Part shown: positions 20,690 to 31,363 of the stretch, in pieces
Layout: every line of letters starts with the position of its first letter
How positions within the stretch are numbered: the stretch's first letter is position 1
NCBI RefSeq assembly: GCF_001758465.1
Contig: NZ_MJIC01000009.1
Span: 1-64,000, forward strand
Direction: 5' to 3'
Origin: Marisediminitalea lipolytica
GTDB taxonomy: Bacteria; Pseudomonadota; Gammaproteobacteria; Enterobacterales; Alteromonadaceae
Length of the DNA: 64,000 bases
Notes under the pieces: model-generated
Database searches by the model: none
What the model was told of the DNA's origin: nothing
The model's input: only the letters and a program-made list of their open reading frames with translations
Program-made: the position numbers and the translations under genes

Positions 20690-21166
20690 ATGGCAAGATT
20701 GTCTAAACGAGGATTTAATAATGTGGTGATTTTCGCCATGTTAGGCATGATATTTTTGTTTAACCTTGAGCGCTTTGTCCCCGAATCCAAACTGCCCGTC
20801 ACATTGCCTTTACTGCCCGAAAGCGCTCACGTTCTTAAAATAGAACAAAGCAACTACAAACTCGAAAGGGTAGGCCAGCAATGGCGCTGGAATGGCGTTA
20901 ACCGTACGTTTGAGACCACCCCCGAAGCCCAGATTAATGCCTGGCGCAGCGCAGTTATGCAAGCCGCTAAGCCCCCGCGGGAAGTAACGCAAACCGAACC
21001 ATTAATCGCCGTGGTTTGGGTAGCGGGTGAAACCCAGGGACTGGTGTATGCGTTTGTCGCAAAAGATCAAACTGTCTGGGTGCAGTATGCACAGCAGTGG
21101 TACAGCATCGACAACACACGCCTGGCTCAGCTACTGCCGTGGCAGACTGATAATCAGGAGATGTAA
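20690..21166 (+). CDS. Membrane-anchored hypothetical protein upstream of mutM
   Basis: 158 residues with one N-terminal membrane segment (about 11-26, NVVIFAMLGMIFLFNL) and a periplasmic-type soluble part. No family recognised. It is coupled to mutM: its stop overlaps the mutM ATG (TAATG arrangement). The position suggests co-expression with mutM, but there is no functional evidence of a link to repair. Confidence 0.7.
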   Translation: MARLSKRGFNNVVIFAMLGMIFLFNLERFVPESKLPVTLPLLPESAHVLKIEQSNYKLERVGQQWRWNGVNRTFETTPEAQINAWRSAVMQAAKPPREVTQTEPLIAVVWVAGETQGLVYAFVAKDQTVWVQYAQQWYSIDNTRLAQLLPWQTDNQEM

Positions 21167-21981
21167 TGCCAGAGTTACCAGAGGTCGAAGTCAGTCGTTT
21201 AGGTGTTGCACCGTTTCTGCAAGGGCAAGTAATCCAAAATATTATTGTGCGTGATCGCCGACTGCGCTGGCCGGTGAGCGAATCGCTGGCTGATGCCATT
21301 GGTCACCGCATTGAGGCGGTTACCCGACGTGCCAAATACCTCATTATCGTACTGCAAAACGGCGGCCAGATTATTCTTCATTTAGGCATGTCTGGTAAAT
21401 TACGGGTACTTGAAGCAACGGTTGCACCGGTAAAGCACGATCACCTCGATATTGTGCTGGCAAGCGGCAAATGCCTGCGGTTAAACGACCCCCGACGATT
21501 TGGTGCATGCTTGTGGCAGCCTCCCGGCGCAGCAGAGCCCACGCAGCTTATGAATCTTGGGCCAGAGCCGTTAACTGATGATTTCACCGCTGACAGGCTG
21601 GTGGCGCTGTCCAGAGGCAAACAGAGCGCAGTGAAAAACTTTATTATGGATAACGCTGTTGTGGTTGGGGTAGGGAATATCTATGCCAACGAAGCGCTGT
21701 TTATGGCAGGGGTTGATCCTCGCCGTAAAGCCGGCAATGTGAGTGCCAAACGCTATCAATTGCTGACTCAGGCGATTAAAGAAGTGCTCGCCAAAGCAAT
21801 TCAGCAAGGCGGTACAACGCTAAAAGACTTTACCCAGACCGATGGAAAGCCGGGCTATTTTAAACAGTCTCTCAACGTTTACGGGCGGGCTGGCGAGCCT
21901 TGTTTAACCTGCGAAACGCCAATTAAAAGCCTGACTATCGGGCAGCGCAATACGTTTTACTGCCCACAGTGTCAGCGCTAG
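21166..21981 (+). CDS. mutM: Formamidopyrimidine-DNA glycosylase (Fpg/MutM)
   Basis: 271 residues. It removes 8-oxoguanine and formamidopyrimidines and cleaves the abasic site. The start MPELPEVEVSR gives the catalytic Pro2 and Glu3; HLGMSGKLRV holds the conserved lysine of the active site. The C-terminal zinc finger is complete (CLTCETP...FYCPQCQ). H2TH region around VGVGNIYANEALF. The rpmB-rpmG-mutM-coaD order is conserved with E. coli. Confidence 0.97.
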   Translation: MPELPEVEVSRLGVAPFLQGQVIQNIIVRDRRLRWPVSESLADAIGHRIEAVTRRAKYLIIVLQNGGQIILHLGMSGKLRVLEATVAPVKHDHLDIVLASGKCLRLNDPRRFGACLWQPPGAAEPTQLMNLGPEPLTDDFTADRLVALSRGKQSAVKNFIMDNAVVVGVGNIYANEALFMAGVDPRRKAGNVSAKRYQLLTQAIKEVLAKAIQQGGTTLKDFTQTDGKPGYFKQSLNVYGRAGEPCLTCETPIKSLTIGQRNTFYCPQCQR

Positions 21982-21985
21982 CGGC

Positions 21986-22504
<519 letters not shown>

Positions 22505-22536
22505 CTACTATTGTATCAGGATGCAATTACAAAGGG

Positions 22537-23265
22537 TTACTGAGCCTGCTGATAACCGGCCAGTAATTGCTGCCAGTTTTCGTCGGCAAAATGATAGCCA
22601 GGACATTTATCACGTTCCTTGTGTAACGACCGTTGTAACCGCAAGAGGTTGTTTTCTTTCCACGTTTGTCCGGTTTTTTCCGCACATTTATCAAAGTCGA
22701 TGAGCCAGAGCTTGGCGTTTTTATCCAGCATAATGTTATGGATGTTCAGATCGTGATGGTAAATTTGCCGGTCATGCAATTGCCGAATCAGCTGCCCCAC
22801 CTGTAACCACATTTCGGCAGACAAGGGCGCTGACAACAAATACTCATGGACTTCCTGGCTATCAGGGATCCGCTCCATAAGAATACTGGCCTCATAACTT
22901 ACTCCATACCGACTAACCCGGCCCGCGAGCCCGCGGGGTACGGGTAATCCCGCTTCGTACATCCTATTCAGCAATGTGAGTTCACAATAGGGACGGGTGT
23001 TGCTTAAGCCTGAAAAAATAAACCGGCGTTCTGCAAAATGCCTGACCAGACCGCCGCGGCAGTATTGCCTTAGCACCATAGGCGCAGGCTTTTCAATAAG
23101 AATGGCCTGACCCCGGCCACTGTTAGCCTTGGCATGTGCCTGGCTGAGCCAGTAGTCACTTTGCAGCCATTGCAGCGAGGGCAGATCGATGTCCAAAGCG
23201 TCACATTGCTGTGGGCATAACAGCAACGTATGGCGGCCAGTGGTAAAGGTTTCCAGGGTTTGCAA
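22537..23265 (-). CDS. kdkA: 3-deoxy-D-manno-octulosonic acid (Kdo) kinase
   Basis: 242 residues, TTG start (GAGAA upstream). An inner-membrane-associated kinase of the WaaP/Kdo kinase family that phosphorylates Kdo of lipid A-Kdo, as in organisms with a single phosphorylated Kdo. The protein-kinase-like catalytic loop HHDLNIHN and the metal-binding LIDFDK segment are seen near 167-190. The GGLVRHF segment and the ER-rich central part fit KdkA. It is divergent from the GT9 gene, which also acts on the lipopolysaccharide core. Confidence 0.9.
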   Translation of the reverse strand: MQTLETFTTGRHTLLLCPQQCDALDIDLPSLQWLQSDYWLSQAHAKANSGRGQAILIEKPAPMVLRQYCRGGLVRHFAERRFIFSGLSNTRPYCELTLLNRMYEAGLPVPRGLAGRVSRYGVSYEASILMERIPDSQEVHEYLLSAPLSAEMWLQVGQLIRQLHDRQIYHHDLNIHNIMLDKNAKLWLIDFDKCAEKTGQTWKENNLLRLQRSLHKERDKCPGYHFADENWQQLLAGYQQAQ

Positions 23266-23338
23266 CTATAATTCTCAGTATTAAGTCTTGTTAAATCCCC
23301 TTGATTGTAATCAAATTAGCGTGGTTTATCAGTGCTAG

Positions 23339-24412
23339 TTGGAAGATTCTTTGTCAACCGTAATAAAACTCCCTCAAAACGCCAGAATTTGTATTCTAAG
23401 ACTCTCTGCCATTGGCGATGTGTGCCATGCTGCCGCTATGGTTAACCGCATTCGCTGCGCTCGACCCGATATCAAAATTACCTGGATTATTGGCAAGATT
23501 GAATATCAGTTTTTAAAAGGCATGGACGGCGTTGAGTTTGTTACCTACGACAAAAAAACCGGTCGTGAGGGAATGAAAGCCATACGCCAGCAGTTAAAAG
23601 CCTGTCGCTTTGACGTATTATGCGTAATGCAAATCGCATTGCGGGCAAATTTGCTATCCAGAGCCGTGCGGGCCAAAGTCCGGCTGGGCTTTGATAAATC
23701 CCGCAGCAAGGAAGGCCACAGTTTGTTTATAAACAAGCGTATTGCCGCGCAAACTCATCCCCATGTGCTCGAAGGCTTTATGGCTTTTGCCGACGCCATG
23801 GGCATTGAGCCGGTTGAGAAGCCGGGCTGGAACCTGCCTCTTAGTGAGCAGGATCTGCAATTAGGCATAGAGTTAAAACAGCGTCATCAGCGATACGCCG
23901 TGATTTGTCCTGCGGCATCAAAAGCAGAGCGTAACTGGACACCCCAAGGTTATGCTGCGGCCGCAAAGCATCTTGCCGGGCTGGGCCTGCGCGTGCTGCT
24001 TTGTGGCGGCCCCGGCCCGCTGGATAGGGAAATTGGCGACCAGATTGTAGCGAATCAGGCGCCGGTTACCGAAGATTTGATTGGTAAAACCTCACTGAAG
24101 GAGCTGGCCGGTGTACTGGCCCAGGCGGAAATTGTGATTGCACCTGATACCGGTCCCGCGCACATGGCCACTGCGGTTGGAACGCCGGTTGTGGGGCTGT
24201 ATGCACACTCAAATCCAAGGCGTACCGGCCCTTACAATAATCTTACTGATGTTGTCTCTGTGTACGATGAATGTGTTGCAGCGCAATATGGCAAACCCTG
24301 GCAATCCTTGCCCTGGGGGCGTCGGGTAAAAGGTAGCGATCTGATGGAAAAAATCGTTCCGGAAAAGGTCTTTAACGCTATTGATCATATTTTGCGTAAT
24401 GCGGTGAAGTAA
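23339..24412 (+). CDS. Glycosyltransferase family 9 (LPS heptosyltransferase type)
   Basis: 357 residues. The N-terminal RICILRLSAIGDVCHAAAMV is the GT9 heptosyltransferase opening, and the C-terminal nucleotide-sugar site reads APDTGPAHMATAVGTPVVGLY. It would transfer ADP-heptose onto the inner core of LPS, in the inner membrane face. The start is a TTG at 23339 or 23351, since no ATG precedes the conserved opening. The acceptor cannot be decided, so no waaC/waaF/waaQ symbol is given. Neighbouring kdkA and coaD match the waa context. Confidence 0.85.
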   Translation: MEDSLSTVIKLPQNARICILRLSAIGDVCHAAAMVNRIRCARPDIKITWIIGKIEYQFLKGMDGVEFVTYDKKTGREGMKAIRQQLKACRFDVLCVMQIALRANLLSRAVRAKVRLGFDKSRSKEGHSLFINKRIAAQTHPHVLEGFMAFADAMGIEPVEKPGWNLPLSEQDLQLGIELKQRHQRYAVICPAASKAERNWTPQGYAAAAKHLAGLGLRVLLCGGPGPLDREIGDQIVANQAPVTEDLIGKTSLKELAGVLAQAEIVIAPDTGPAHMATAVGTPVVGLYAHSNPRRTGPYNNLTDVVSVYDECVAAQYGKPWQSLPWGRRVKGSDLMEKIVPEKVFNAIDHILRNAVK

Positions 24413-24586
24413 CTGATTTATCGTTAGTAAACTTAATTGGCCAGGTTAAACCAAAGGATTAAAAGAAAGACTTTAAAAACCAGAATTGTTCTCTACACTT
24501 AGTTAGGGATACTGCGGATTATTCCGCATGGCACCAAAGGCAAAGGACATACGCAAGTGACTATTTTATTGATCTAAGGCGTAATT

Positions 24587-25039
24587 TTGAAGGTGTGGAC
24601 AGCAAGAGCGCTCTGTTTCGCGATATGCCTGTTGATGACGGGCATCATCAAAGCCGAGACAGATCAGATGCCAGTAGCAGTACTGGTTAACCAATCCGTA
24701 AATGTAGATGAACTGTCTTCAGTGCAGTTGCGCATGATATTTGCCGGGCGTACGCAGTTTTGGCAGGACGGCAGCAGAATTCAGGTTTTTGTTTTACCCA
24801 CCGACGGTCCCGTTCATCAGCAGTTTTGCCGAACCCTGTTAAATACTTACCCCTATCAACTTAAGCGAATCTGGCAACGTGTGGTGTATTCCGGCCAGGG
24901 CGACGCGCCTACAGTGGTCGACTCCGTCGCCCAAATGAGTGCGATGATTGCCGCAACTCCGGGGGCTATTGGCTACCTGCCACAACCGGTTAATGAAAAG
25001 GAAGGCATTCTTATGATTACTGTGGAGACGACACAATGA
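24587..25039 (+). CDS. PstS-like small periplasmic binding protein
   Basis: 150 residues, TTG start with CTAAGG upstream. Signal peptide about 1-23 (ending IKA). The core VAVLVNQSVNVDELSSVQLRMIF then GRTQFWQDG is the pattern of one-lobe phosphate-binding-protein-like (PstS-type) domains, much shorter than real PstS (~320 residues). No pst permease genes are nearby. First gene of a three-gene operon; its stop overlaps the start of the porin (ATGA). Confidence 0.75.
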   Translation: MKVWTARALCFAICLLMTGIIKAETDQMPVAVLVNQSVNVDELSSVQLRMIFAGRTQFWQDGSRIQVFVLPTDGPVHQQFCRTLLNTYPYQLKRIWQRVVYSGQGDAPTVVDSVAQMSAMIAATPGAIGYLPQPVNEKEGILMITVETTQ

Positions 25040-26223
25040 AGATTTCTGCATTAATCGTCGGCCTTTTACTGGTAATGTTACCGCCATTGGTCCGGGCCGA
25101 CCATGACCGCTTTTCCTGGCACGGTTTTGTGGCTCAGGGACTTACCAGTTCTACTGCCAGTGATTACATCACAACCGGCGACAAGATCACGACAGATCTG
25201 ACCGAGGTAGGATTGAACGCTACCTACGTAATCAGCCCTTCGTTAAGCGTGGCGGGGCAGGTGATGTATTTAAACGGTGGTAATCGTTTTCGTCAGGGCA
25301 CAAGGCTGGATTATCTGTTTCTTGACTGGCGCGTGACCCAGTTATTTGACTGGCAGGTCAATGTGCACCTGGGGCGCTACAAAAATCGCCATTGGCTGTA
25401 TTCTGCCACCCAGGATGTACCGCAAACCCGCCCTTCTATATTGTTGCCGCAATCGGTGTACTTTGACAGCAATCGTGATGTCGCCCTGAGCAGCGACGGC
25501 ATAGCTTTACAGAGCACCAAAGCCGGTTCGAACGGCACCTGGGAAGTACGCTGGAGCTATGGGCGCTCGCCCTTATTCGAAGAAGATACCAAAAGGTTGA
25601 TAAGCCCTCAGGCCCAGGGTTTAGCCAAGCAGGATTATACGCATCAGTTCAGCACATACTGGCAGCCCGACTCAATGCGATGGCAAATTGGCTTTAGCCT
25701 GCTAAAGTCGGAATTTACTTATCATCCTGCACCAGAAGACTTTTTAATTAATGGTTTTTCCTTAAGCGAAAGAGTTACTTTGGCCGCCCGCTACGATAGC
25801 GAAGCCTGGGAACTGACCACGGAATATCTGCGTGATCGTTTAAGATACACTGGCAGTTTTGCCCAGGGGTTCCCATTAACCGTTGATAATACGAGCGAGG
25901 GCGGCTACGTGCAGTGGCGCTACTTCCTGCAACAAAATTTAACCGGCCTGGTTCGCTTTGATACCTATGATGTTAACCGTGACGATCGCAACGGTGAGTT
26001 GCTGGTAGAAAATCCGTTTGGTGCGATCCCATCATATTACGGTTACATGGACACACTGACCGTGGGATTAAGCTGGGACATACAAGACAACCTTCGGTTA
26101 AGTGGCGAGTTTGCCAGAGTTCGCGGCGCGGGCAGGCTATCTGCGGTATTTTTACCGGATGGGCTGGTCAAAGCCGACCCCTACTGGAACGCCTGGGCAA
26201 TACAGTTAATGTATTGGTTCTGA
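25036..26223 (+). CDS. Outer-membrane porin-like beta-barrel protein
   Basis: 395 residues. Signal peptide about 1-21 (ending VRA), alternating amphipathic strands, and a C-terminal strand ending in aromatic YWF, the signature for BAM-assisted insertion. The N-terminal RFSWHGFVAQGLTSS is typical of general porin-like proteins in Alteromonadales. Substrate unknown; the upstream PstS-like protein might imply an anion, but that is inference. Coupled to the preceding gene by a 4 nt overlap. Confidence 0.8.
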   Translation: MKISALIVGLLLVMLPPLVRADHDRFSWHGFVAQGLTSSTASDYITTGDKITTDLTEVGLNATYVISPSLSVAGQVMYLNGGNRFRQGTRLDYLFLDWRVTQLFDWQVNVHLGRYKNRHWLYSATQDVPQTRPSILLPQSVYFDSNRDVALSSDGIALQSTKAGSNGTWEVRWSYGRSPLFEEDTKRLISPQAQGLAKQDYTHQFSTYWQPDSMRWQIGFSLLKSEFTYHPAPEDFLINGFSLSERVTLAARYDSEAWELTTEYLRDRLRYTGSFAQGFPLTVDNTSEGGYVQWRYFLQQNLTGLVRFDTYDVNRDDRNGELLVENPFGAIPSYYGYMDTLTVGLSWDIQDNLRLSGEFARVRGAGRLSAVFLPDGLVKADPYWNAWAIQLMYWF

Positions 26224-26227
26224 ATTA

Positions 26228-28666
26228 ATGAAAAGAAACGTCTCTCTTAGCTATAAAGTGCTGGCGATCATGCTTCTGTTGGTCATGTTTGTTTGCTCTT
26301 TGGTAATGGGGTTGCTGCTTTATCAGGCTGCAAACCAGGAGCGGCAGCTAAATCAGCAACTGTTAGCCCGGGACATTACCCGTTACTACCAGCTGTCTAC
26401 CCTGCTCAATGATCGGTTATCTGTCTGGGTTGAGGGCCTTAAGCACCTCCATACCAGCCCTGCATTAAGTAATCAGGAGCTGATCACTACGTTACAACGC
26501 GCTGAGGATTTCCTGTTACTGCAATGGGATGTCAATAATCTGTGGCTGATTGACGCTAAGCAGTCGATTATTTATTTTCAGGGCGAAAACCTGCCAGATG
26601 AAATTAAACCGATAGTGGCGCAAACCCTTAAGGAAGCAAGGCCGTTTTATGAAGTGCACTGCCGGGTGATCTGTGAGCAGTTTGTCAGTGTTCCGCTGAT
26701 GGTGGACCAGCAAACCACTAATGTTGTTGTGATGAGTACCTCACTGCAGGAATTGCTGGCGTTACTCAGCGAAGCCACGCAGTCAAATCTGGTACTAGTG
26801 AAATACGCGATTAACCAGCAGACTCAGGCTGAGCGCTACACTATTAACAGTATGGTCAGTGAAAAACAGGAAAGGTTTATGCGCGATATTCTCGCCGCCT
26901 TTCCCGCCTCGGGTCATAAAGACGTATTGTTATCCAATGGCTACGAAGTCAATGTTCAGGGTAAGGCCTTCCTTGTAACATTATTGCCGTTATATACCCA
27001 TCAGCCTAACGGTCACTACTTAATGTTCGCCCATGATATTGATGAGCGTAAAAAAGCCTACAAAAGTCAGAACCGAATCATCTTTTGGGGTGGCATTGGC
27101 CTGGTGCTTACCTTTGTTCTGTGCATGCTGGTACTGTTAAAACGTTATGCTCATAAGTTAACGGCGCTGTCTAACATGCTGCCACTGCTGGCGCAAAAGC
27201 GTTTTAAAGAGTTTAAAGAACAGCAGAAAAAGAGCTTTTCCAGCAAAAAATGGCTGTTAGATGAGCTCGACACCCTTGGTGACGCAGCCGTGGAGCTGTC
27301 GGATAAGCTGGAGTCCATGGACAAACAAATGTCAGTAGATACCGCCAAACTAGAAAAAATGGCGATGTTCGACAGTTTAACCGGCCTGCCTAATCGCAAT
27401 ATGATGACATTTCAGGTTAACAAGCAGTTAGCGGCCTTGGGCCGTCAGCATGTCGGGTTGGCGCTGCTGTTTATTGATTTGGATAACTTTAAAAAAGTTA
27501 ACGACAGCCATGGTCACCACTTCGGTGACGAAGTGGTTAAAGTAGCCAGCGAGCGCCTCTCCCGCGTGATCCGGGAAAATGACTTAATTGCCCGCTTCGG
27601 CGGTGATGAGTTTGTGATCCTGGTAACCGGGCTGGAACATGAAAATCAGGTCAATATTGTTGCGCAAAAGCTTACTGATGAATTTGTTGAACCCATGGTG
27701 ATTAGTGAGCAAAGCTTTTATATCAGTATCAGTATTGGTATTGCTTATACCACCTCGCCAAAAACCCGGGCGTTAGAACTGATGCGCCAGGCCGATACGG
27801 CCATGTACGAAGCCAAACTGGAGCGCGGCTCAAGCTATTGCTTCTTTAACCCCTCCATGAATCACAAAATCGTTAAACAGGTGGAGCTGGAAAGCGAAGC
27901 GCGGGTGGCTTTAAAAGAACACCAGTTCTTCCTTGCGCTGCAACCGCAAATTGATTTATCGAATAACCGGCTGTCCGGTTTTGAAGCCTTACTGCGCTGG
28001 CGGCATCCACAGCGTGGTTTAGTGCCGCCGGGTGACTTTTTACCCTTGCTCGAGAATACCTCAATGATGACAGAGCTGGATTTCTGGGTAATGGAACATG
28101 CTATCGAACTACTGTCTAAATTAGAAAAAGCGGGCTACAACGATGTCAAAATGGCAATCAACCTGTCGGCGGCTCAGTTTGCCAACAGCGCCCTACAGCC
28201 CTATTTAATGGAGCTTATTGATCTTTACTCGGTAAATCCTAAAAACATCGAGCTGGAACTCACTGAAACCGTGCTGGTGGCTGATATCGAAAGAGCCGTT
28301 GCGGTTATTCAGCAAATTCGCGCCCTGGGATGCAAAATCGCGGTGGATGATTTTGGTACCGGTTATTCCTCACTGAGTTACCTTAAAATGATCCCCAGCG
28401 ATATCATAAAGATTGACCGTTCTTTTATAGCCGGCATGCTCGAAACAGAAAGTGACAGGAACATTGTCAGCTCAACTATCAACATGGTTGGTAGTATGGG
28501 GTTAGAGGTTGTGGCAGAAGGAATAGAACAGGCCCAGCAGCTCAAGGAGCTGGGCGCAATGCAGTGTCAGTATGGTCAGGGCTACTATATCAGCAAACCC
28601 ATCGACGAAAGCTTGTTATGGAACACCCTGGAAAGCAAGATCTTCAACGGTCGCTGGCTGGTTTAA
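26228..28666 (+). CDS. Membrane GGDEF-EAL cyclic-di-GMP enzyme
   Basis: 812 residues. Two membrane segments (about 11-31 and 283-305) flank a periplasmic sensor region; then a coiled linker, a GGDEF domain (about 370-535) and an EAL domain (about 550-800). Both catalytic signatures are intact: RFGGDEF at about 456-462 with an RxxD inhibitory site (REND) five residues before it, and GFEALLRW near 585 with ELTE, DDFGTG and the later EGIE. It could both make and degrade c-di-GMP. It starts 4 nt after the porin stop, so it is expected to be produced together with the PstS-like protein and the porin. The three may form one sensory unit. Confidence 0.92.
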   Translation: MKRNVSLSYKVLAIMLLLVMFVCSLVMGLLLYQAANQERQLNQQLLARDITRYYQLSTLLNDRLSVWVEGLKHLHTSPALSNQELITTLQRAEDFLLLQWDVNNLWLIDAKQSIIYFQGENLPDEIKPIVAQTLKEARPFYEVHCRVICEQFVSVPLMVDQQTTNVVVMSTSLQELLALLSEATQSNLVLVKYAINQQTQAERYTINSMVSEKQERFMRDILAAFPASGHKDVLLSNGYEVNVQGKAFLVTLLPLYTHQPNGHYLMFAHDIDERKKAYKSQNRIIFWGGIGLVLTFVLCMLVLLKRYAHKLTALSNMLPLLAQKRFKEFKEQQKKSFSSKKWLLDELDTLGDAAVELSDKLESMDKQMSVDTAKLEKMAMFDSLTGLPNRNMMTFQVNKQLAALGRQHVGLALLFIDLDNFKKVNDSHGHHFGDEVVKVASERLSRVIRENDLIARFGGDEFVILVTGLEHENQVNIVAQKLTDEFVEPMVISEQSFYISISIGIAYTTSPKTRALELMRQADTAMYEAKLERGSSYCFFNPSMNHKIVKQVELESEARVALKEHQFFLALQPQIDLSNNRLSGFEALLRWRHPQRGLVPPGDFLPLLENTSMMTELDFWVMEHAIELLSKLEKAGYNDVKMAINLSAAQFANSALQPYLMELIDLYSVNPKNIELELTETVLVADIERAVAVIQQIRALGCKIAVDDFGTGYSSLSYLKMIPSDIIKIDRSFIAGMLETESDRNIVSSTINMVGSMGLEVVAEGIEQAQQLKELGAMQCQYGQGYYISKPIDESLLWNTLESKIFNGRWLV

Positions 28667-28823
28667 GTGGCGGTTTGTAGCTTTGGGTTAACCAGGCGTC
28701 TTTAAAAGTTTACACTTGGTTTGTGGTTAAAGCCGGATCCAATTCGCCGGACGCAGGCAGGTTCTTTGCCTCTTAGGTACAATACGCGCCTTTGACAACA
28801 CCCTTCGGCCAGGAGCGCTCCTA

Positions 28824-30020
28824 ATGTCAGCATCTTTTATTTCTCATCTCGAACAACAGCTTAACGCCACGCGTGAAGATGGGTTGTATAAAGTTGAACG
28901 CGTAATTACAACTCAGCAACAGGCGGATATCGCAACGCAAAGTGGCGATCACGTAATTAACTTCTGTGCTAACAACTACCTTGGCCTGGCGAATCATCCG
29001 GCGCTGATTGAAGCGGCTAAAGAAGGCCTGGACAGTCATGGTTTTGGTATGGCATCAGTGCGGTTTATCTGCGGTACGCAGGATATTCATAAGGCGCTGG
29101 AAGCCAAAATCAGTCAGTTTCTGGGCACCGAAGACACCATTTTATATCCATCCTGCTTTGACGCGAACGGCGGCCTATTTGAAACCCTGTTAGGCCCGGA
29201 AGACGCCATTGTGTCGGATTCCCTGAACCACGCCAGCATCATCGACGGCGTGCGGTTAAGCAAAGCCAAACGCTATCGCTATGCCAACAACGATATGCAG
29301 GCGCTGGAAGAACAGCTTAAACAAGCCCGTGCCGACGGCGCACGGTTTATCCTGATTGCCACTGACGGCGTATTCTCGATGGACGGTATTATTGCAAACC
29401 TAAAAGGCGTCTGTGATCTGGCCGACCAGTACGATGCCATGGTGATGGTGGATGACTGCCACGCTACCGGCTTTTTAGGCGAGAACGGCCGCGGCAGCCA
29501 CGAATATTGCGATGTTCTTGGCCGGGTTGACCTTATCACCGGTACGCTGGGTAAAGCGCTTGGTGGTGCTTCCGGTGGTTATACCTCTGGCAGCAAAGCC
29601 GCTATTGAATGGCTGCGTCAGCGTTCACGTCCGTACTTATTCTCTAACTCGGTAGCACCACCTATTGTGGCGGCTTCCTTAAAAGTGTTCGACATGATGG
29701 CCGATGGCCACGAATTACGGGCCCAGCTGTGGCGCAATGCCGAGCATTTCCGCCGCCGTATGAGCGAAGCGGGCTTTACCCTGGCCGGTAAAGATCACGC
29801 GATTATTCCGGTCATGCTGGGCGATGCCAAACTGGCCAATGAAATGGCCGATAAACTGCTGGAGAAAGGCATTTATGTGATTGGTTTTTCTTATCCGGTG
29901 GTGCCAAAAGGGCAGGCGCGTATTCGTACGCAGATGTCGGCGGGACATACTCTTGAACATGTTGATAAAGCCGTTGATGCCTTTATCGAAGTTGGTCGTG
30001 AGTTAGGAGTAATTGCATGA
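28824..30020 (+). CDS. kbl: 2-amino-3-ketobutyrate CoA ligase
   Basis: 398 residues, standard length. A PLP enzyme that splits 2-amino-3-ketobutyrate with CoA into glycine and acetyl-CoA, the second step of threonine catabolism. Seen: [37 protein letters not shown] and the PLP-lysine motif [14 protein letters not shown]. Ribosome site AGGAGCG precedes the ATG. Overlaps tdh by 4 nt. Confidence 0.97.
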   Translation: MSASFISHLEQQLNATREDGLYKVERVITTQQQADIATQSGDHVINFCANNYLGLANHPALIEAAKEGLDSHGFGMASVRFICGTQDIHKALEAKISQFLGTEDTILYPSCFDANGGLFETLLGPEDAIVSDSLNHASIIDGVRLSKAKRYRYANNDMQALEEQLKQARADGARFILIATDGVFSMDGIIANLKGVCDLADQYDAMVMVDDCHATGFLGENGRGSHEYCDVLGRVDLITGTLGKALGGASGGYTSGSKAAIEWLRQRSRPYLFSNSVAPPIVAASLKVFDMMADGHELRAQLWRNAEHFRRRMSEAGFTLAGKDHAIIPVMLGDAKLANEMADKLLEKGIYVIGFSYPVVPKGQARIRTQMSAGHTLEHVDKAVDAFIEVGRELGVIA

Positions 30021-31042
30021 AGTCGTTGGTAAAACAACAGCCAACCCGCGGTATCTGGATGGCTGATACCGACAAGCCCGCCATGGGGCATAACGACCTG
30101 CGGATTAAAATTCGCAAAACAGCAATTTGCGGTACCGACATGCACATTTACCAGTGGGACGACTGGGCCCAAAAAACTATCCCGGTGCCCATGGTAGTCG
30201 GCCATGAATACGTGGGTGAAGTGGTTGATATGGGCCAGGAAGTGCAGGGCTTTAAAGTGGGCGACCGCGTTTCTGGTGAAGGCCATATTACCTGTGGCCA
30301 CTGCCGTAATTGTCGTGCGGGACGTCGTCATTTGTGTCGCAACACCGAGGGTGTTGGGGTTAACCGTGCGGGTGCCTTTGCGGAATACCTGGTCATTCCG
30401 GCGTTTAATGCGTTTAAAATTCCCGACAATATTTCTGACGATCTGGCGTCTATTTTTGACCCCTTTGGTAACGCTGTTCATACCGCGTTGTCTTTTGATC
30501 TGGTAGGCGAAGATGTACTGATTACCGGTGCCGGCCCCATTGGTATTATGGCCGCCGCGGTAGCGCGTCATGTGGGCGCTCGCCATGTTGTGATCACCGA
30601 CGTAAACCCGTATCGACTCAAGCTGGCCGAGAAGATGGGTGTGACCCGCGCGGTTAACGTTGCTGAGGAATCGCTTAAAGACGTTATGGCGTCGCTGGGG
30701 ATGACTGAGGGCTTTGATATCGGCCTAGAAATGTCTGGAGTACCGGTGGCGTTTCGCGATATGCTCAACAACATGAACAACGGCGGTAAGATAGCCATGC
30801 TGGGTATTCCGCCACAGGACGTCGCCATTGACTGGAACCAGGTTATTTTTAAAGGTCTGGTAATTAAAGGAATTTACGGCCGGGAAATGTTTGAAACCTG
30901 GTACAAAATGGCGAGTCTGCTGCAAAGTGGCCTGGATATCTCACCTATCATAACCCATCAGTTTGCCATTGATGATTTTCAGCAAGGCTTTGATGTAATG
31001 GGGTCCGGAGAATCAGGCAAAGTCATTCTCAACTGGCAATAA
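30017..31042 (+). CDS. tdh: L-threonine 3-dehydrogenase
   Basis: 341 residues, standard length. A zinc medium-chain dehydrogenase converting threonine to 2-amino-3-ketobutyrate with NAD+. Catalytic zinc ligands in CGTDMHIY and GHEYVGEV; structural zinc cysteines in [18 protein letters not shown]-binding [15 protein letters not shown]. Works directly with Kbl, with which it overlaps. Confidence 0.97.
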   Translation: MKSLVKQQPTRGIWMADTDKPAMGHNDLRIKIRKTAICGTDMHIYQWDDWAQKTIPVPMVVGHEYVGEVVDMGQEVQGFKVGDRVSGEGHITCGHCRNCRAGRRHLCRNTEGVGVNRAGAFAEYLVIPAFNAFKIPDNISDDLASIFDPFGNAVHTALSFDLVGEDVLITGAGPIGIMAAAVARHVGARHVVITDVNPYRLKLAEKMGVTRAVNVAEESLKDVMASLGMTEGFDIGLEMSGVPVAFRDMLNNMNNGGKIAMLGIPPQDVAIDWNQVIFKGLVIKGIYGREMFETWYKMASLLQSGLDISPIITHQFAIDDFQQGFDVMGSGESGKVILNWQ

Positions 31043-31049
31043 GAGTACT

Positions 31050-31361
31050 ATGCAACCATTCCAACATATTTCCATCGCAGATGTTGCCGAGCAAAAAGAC
31101 AATCTGGTAATCGCCGATATTCGTGATGCCGGGTCGTTCCAGGCGGCGCATATCGATGGTGCAGTTAACCTGTCTAACGATAATCTGGCTTCCTTTATGG
31201 AAGCCACGCCAAAAACCTCACCGGTTGTTGTTGTTTGCTATCACGGCGTTAGCAGCCAGCAGGCGGCGCAGTTTCTGGCCGGGCAGGGCTACGAAACTGT
31301 GTACAGCATGGACGGCGGCTTTGAAGGCTGGCGTTTGGGACAACCGGTGGTTAGTGGTTAA
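31050..31361 (+). CDS. glpE: Thiosulfate sulfurtransferase GlpE (rhodanese)
   Basis: 103-residue single rhodanese domain. The active-site loop is VVCYHGVSS with the catalytic cysteine near residue 65, matching GlpE (CYHG type). It lies 7 nt after tdh and 2 nt before glpG. In E. coli, glpE and glpG sit in the glp regulon; here they are tied to threonine catabolism genes by position only. Confidence 0.92.
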   Translation: MQPFQHISIADVAEQKDNLVIADIRDAGSFQAAHIDGAVNLSNDNLASFMEATPKTSPVVVVCYHGVSSQQAAQFLAGQGYETVYSMDGGFEGWRLGQPVVSG

Positions 31362-31363
31362 CA

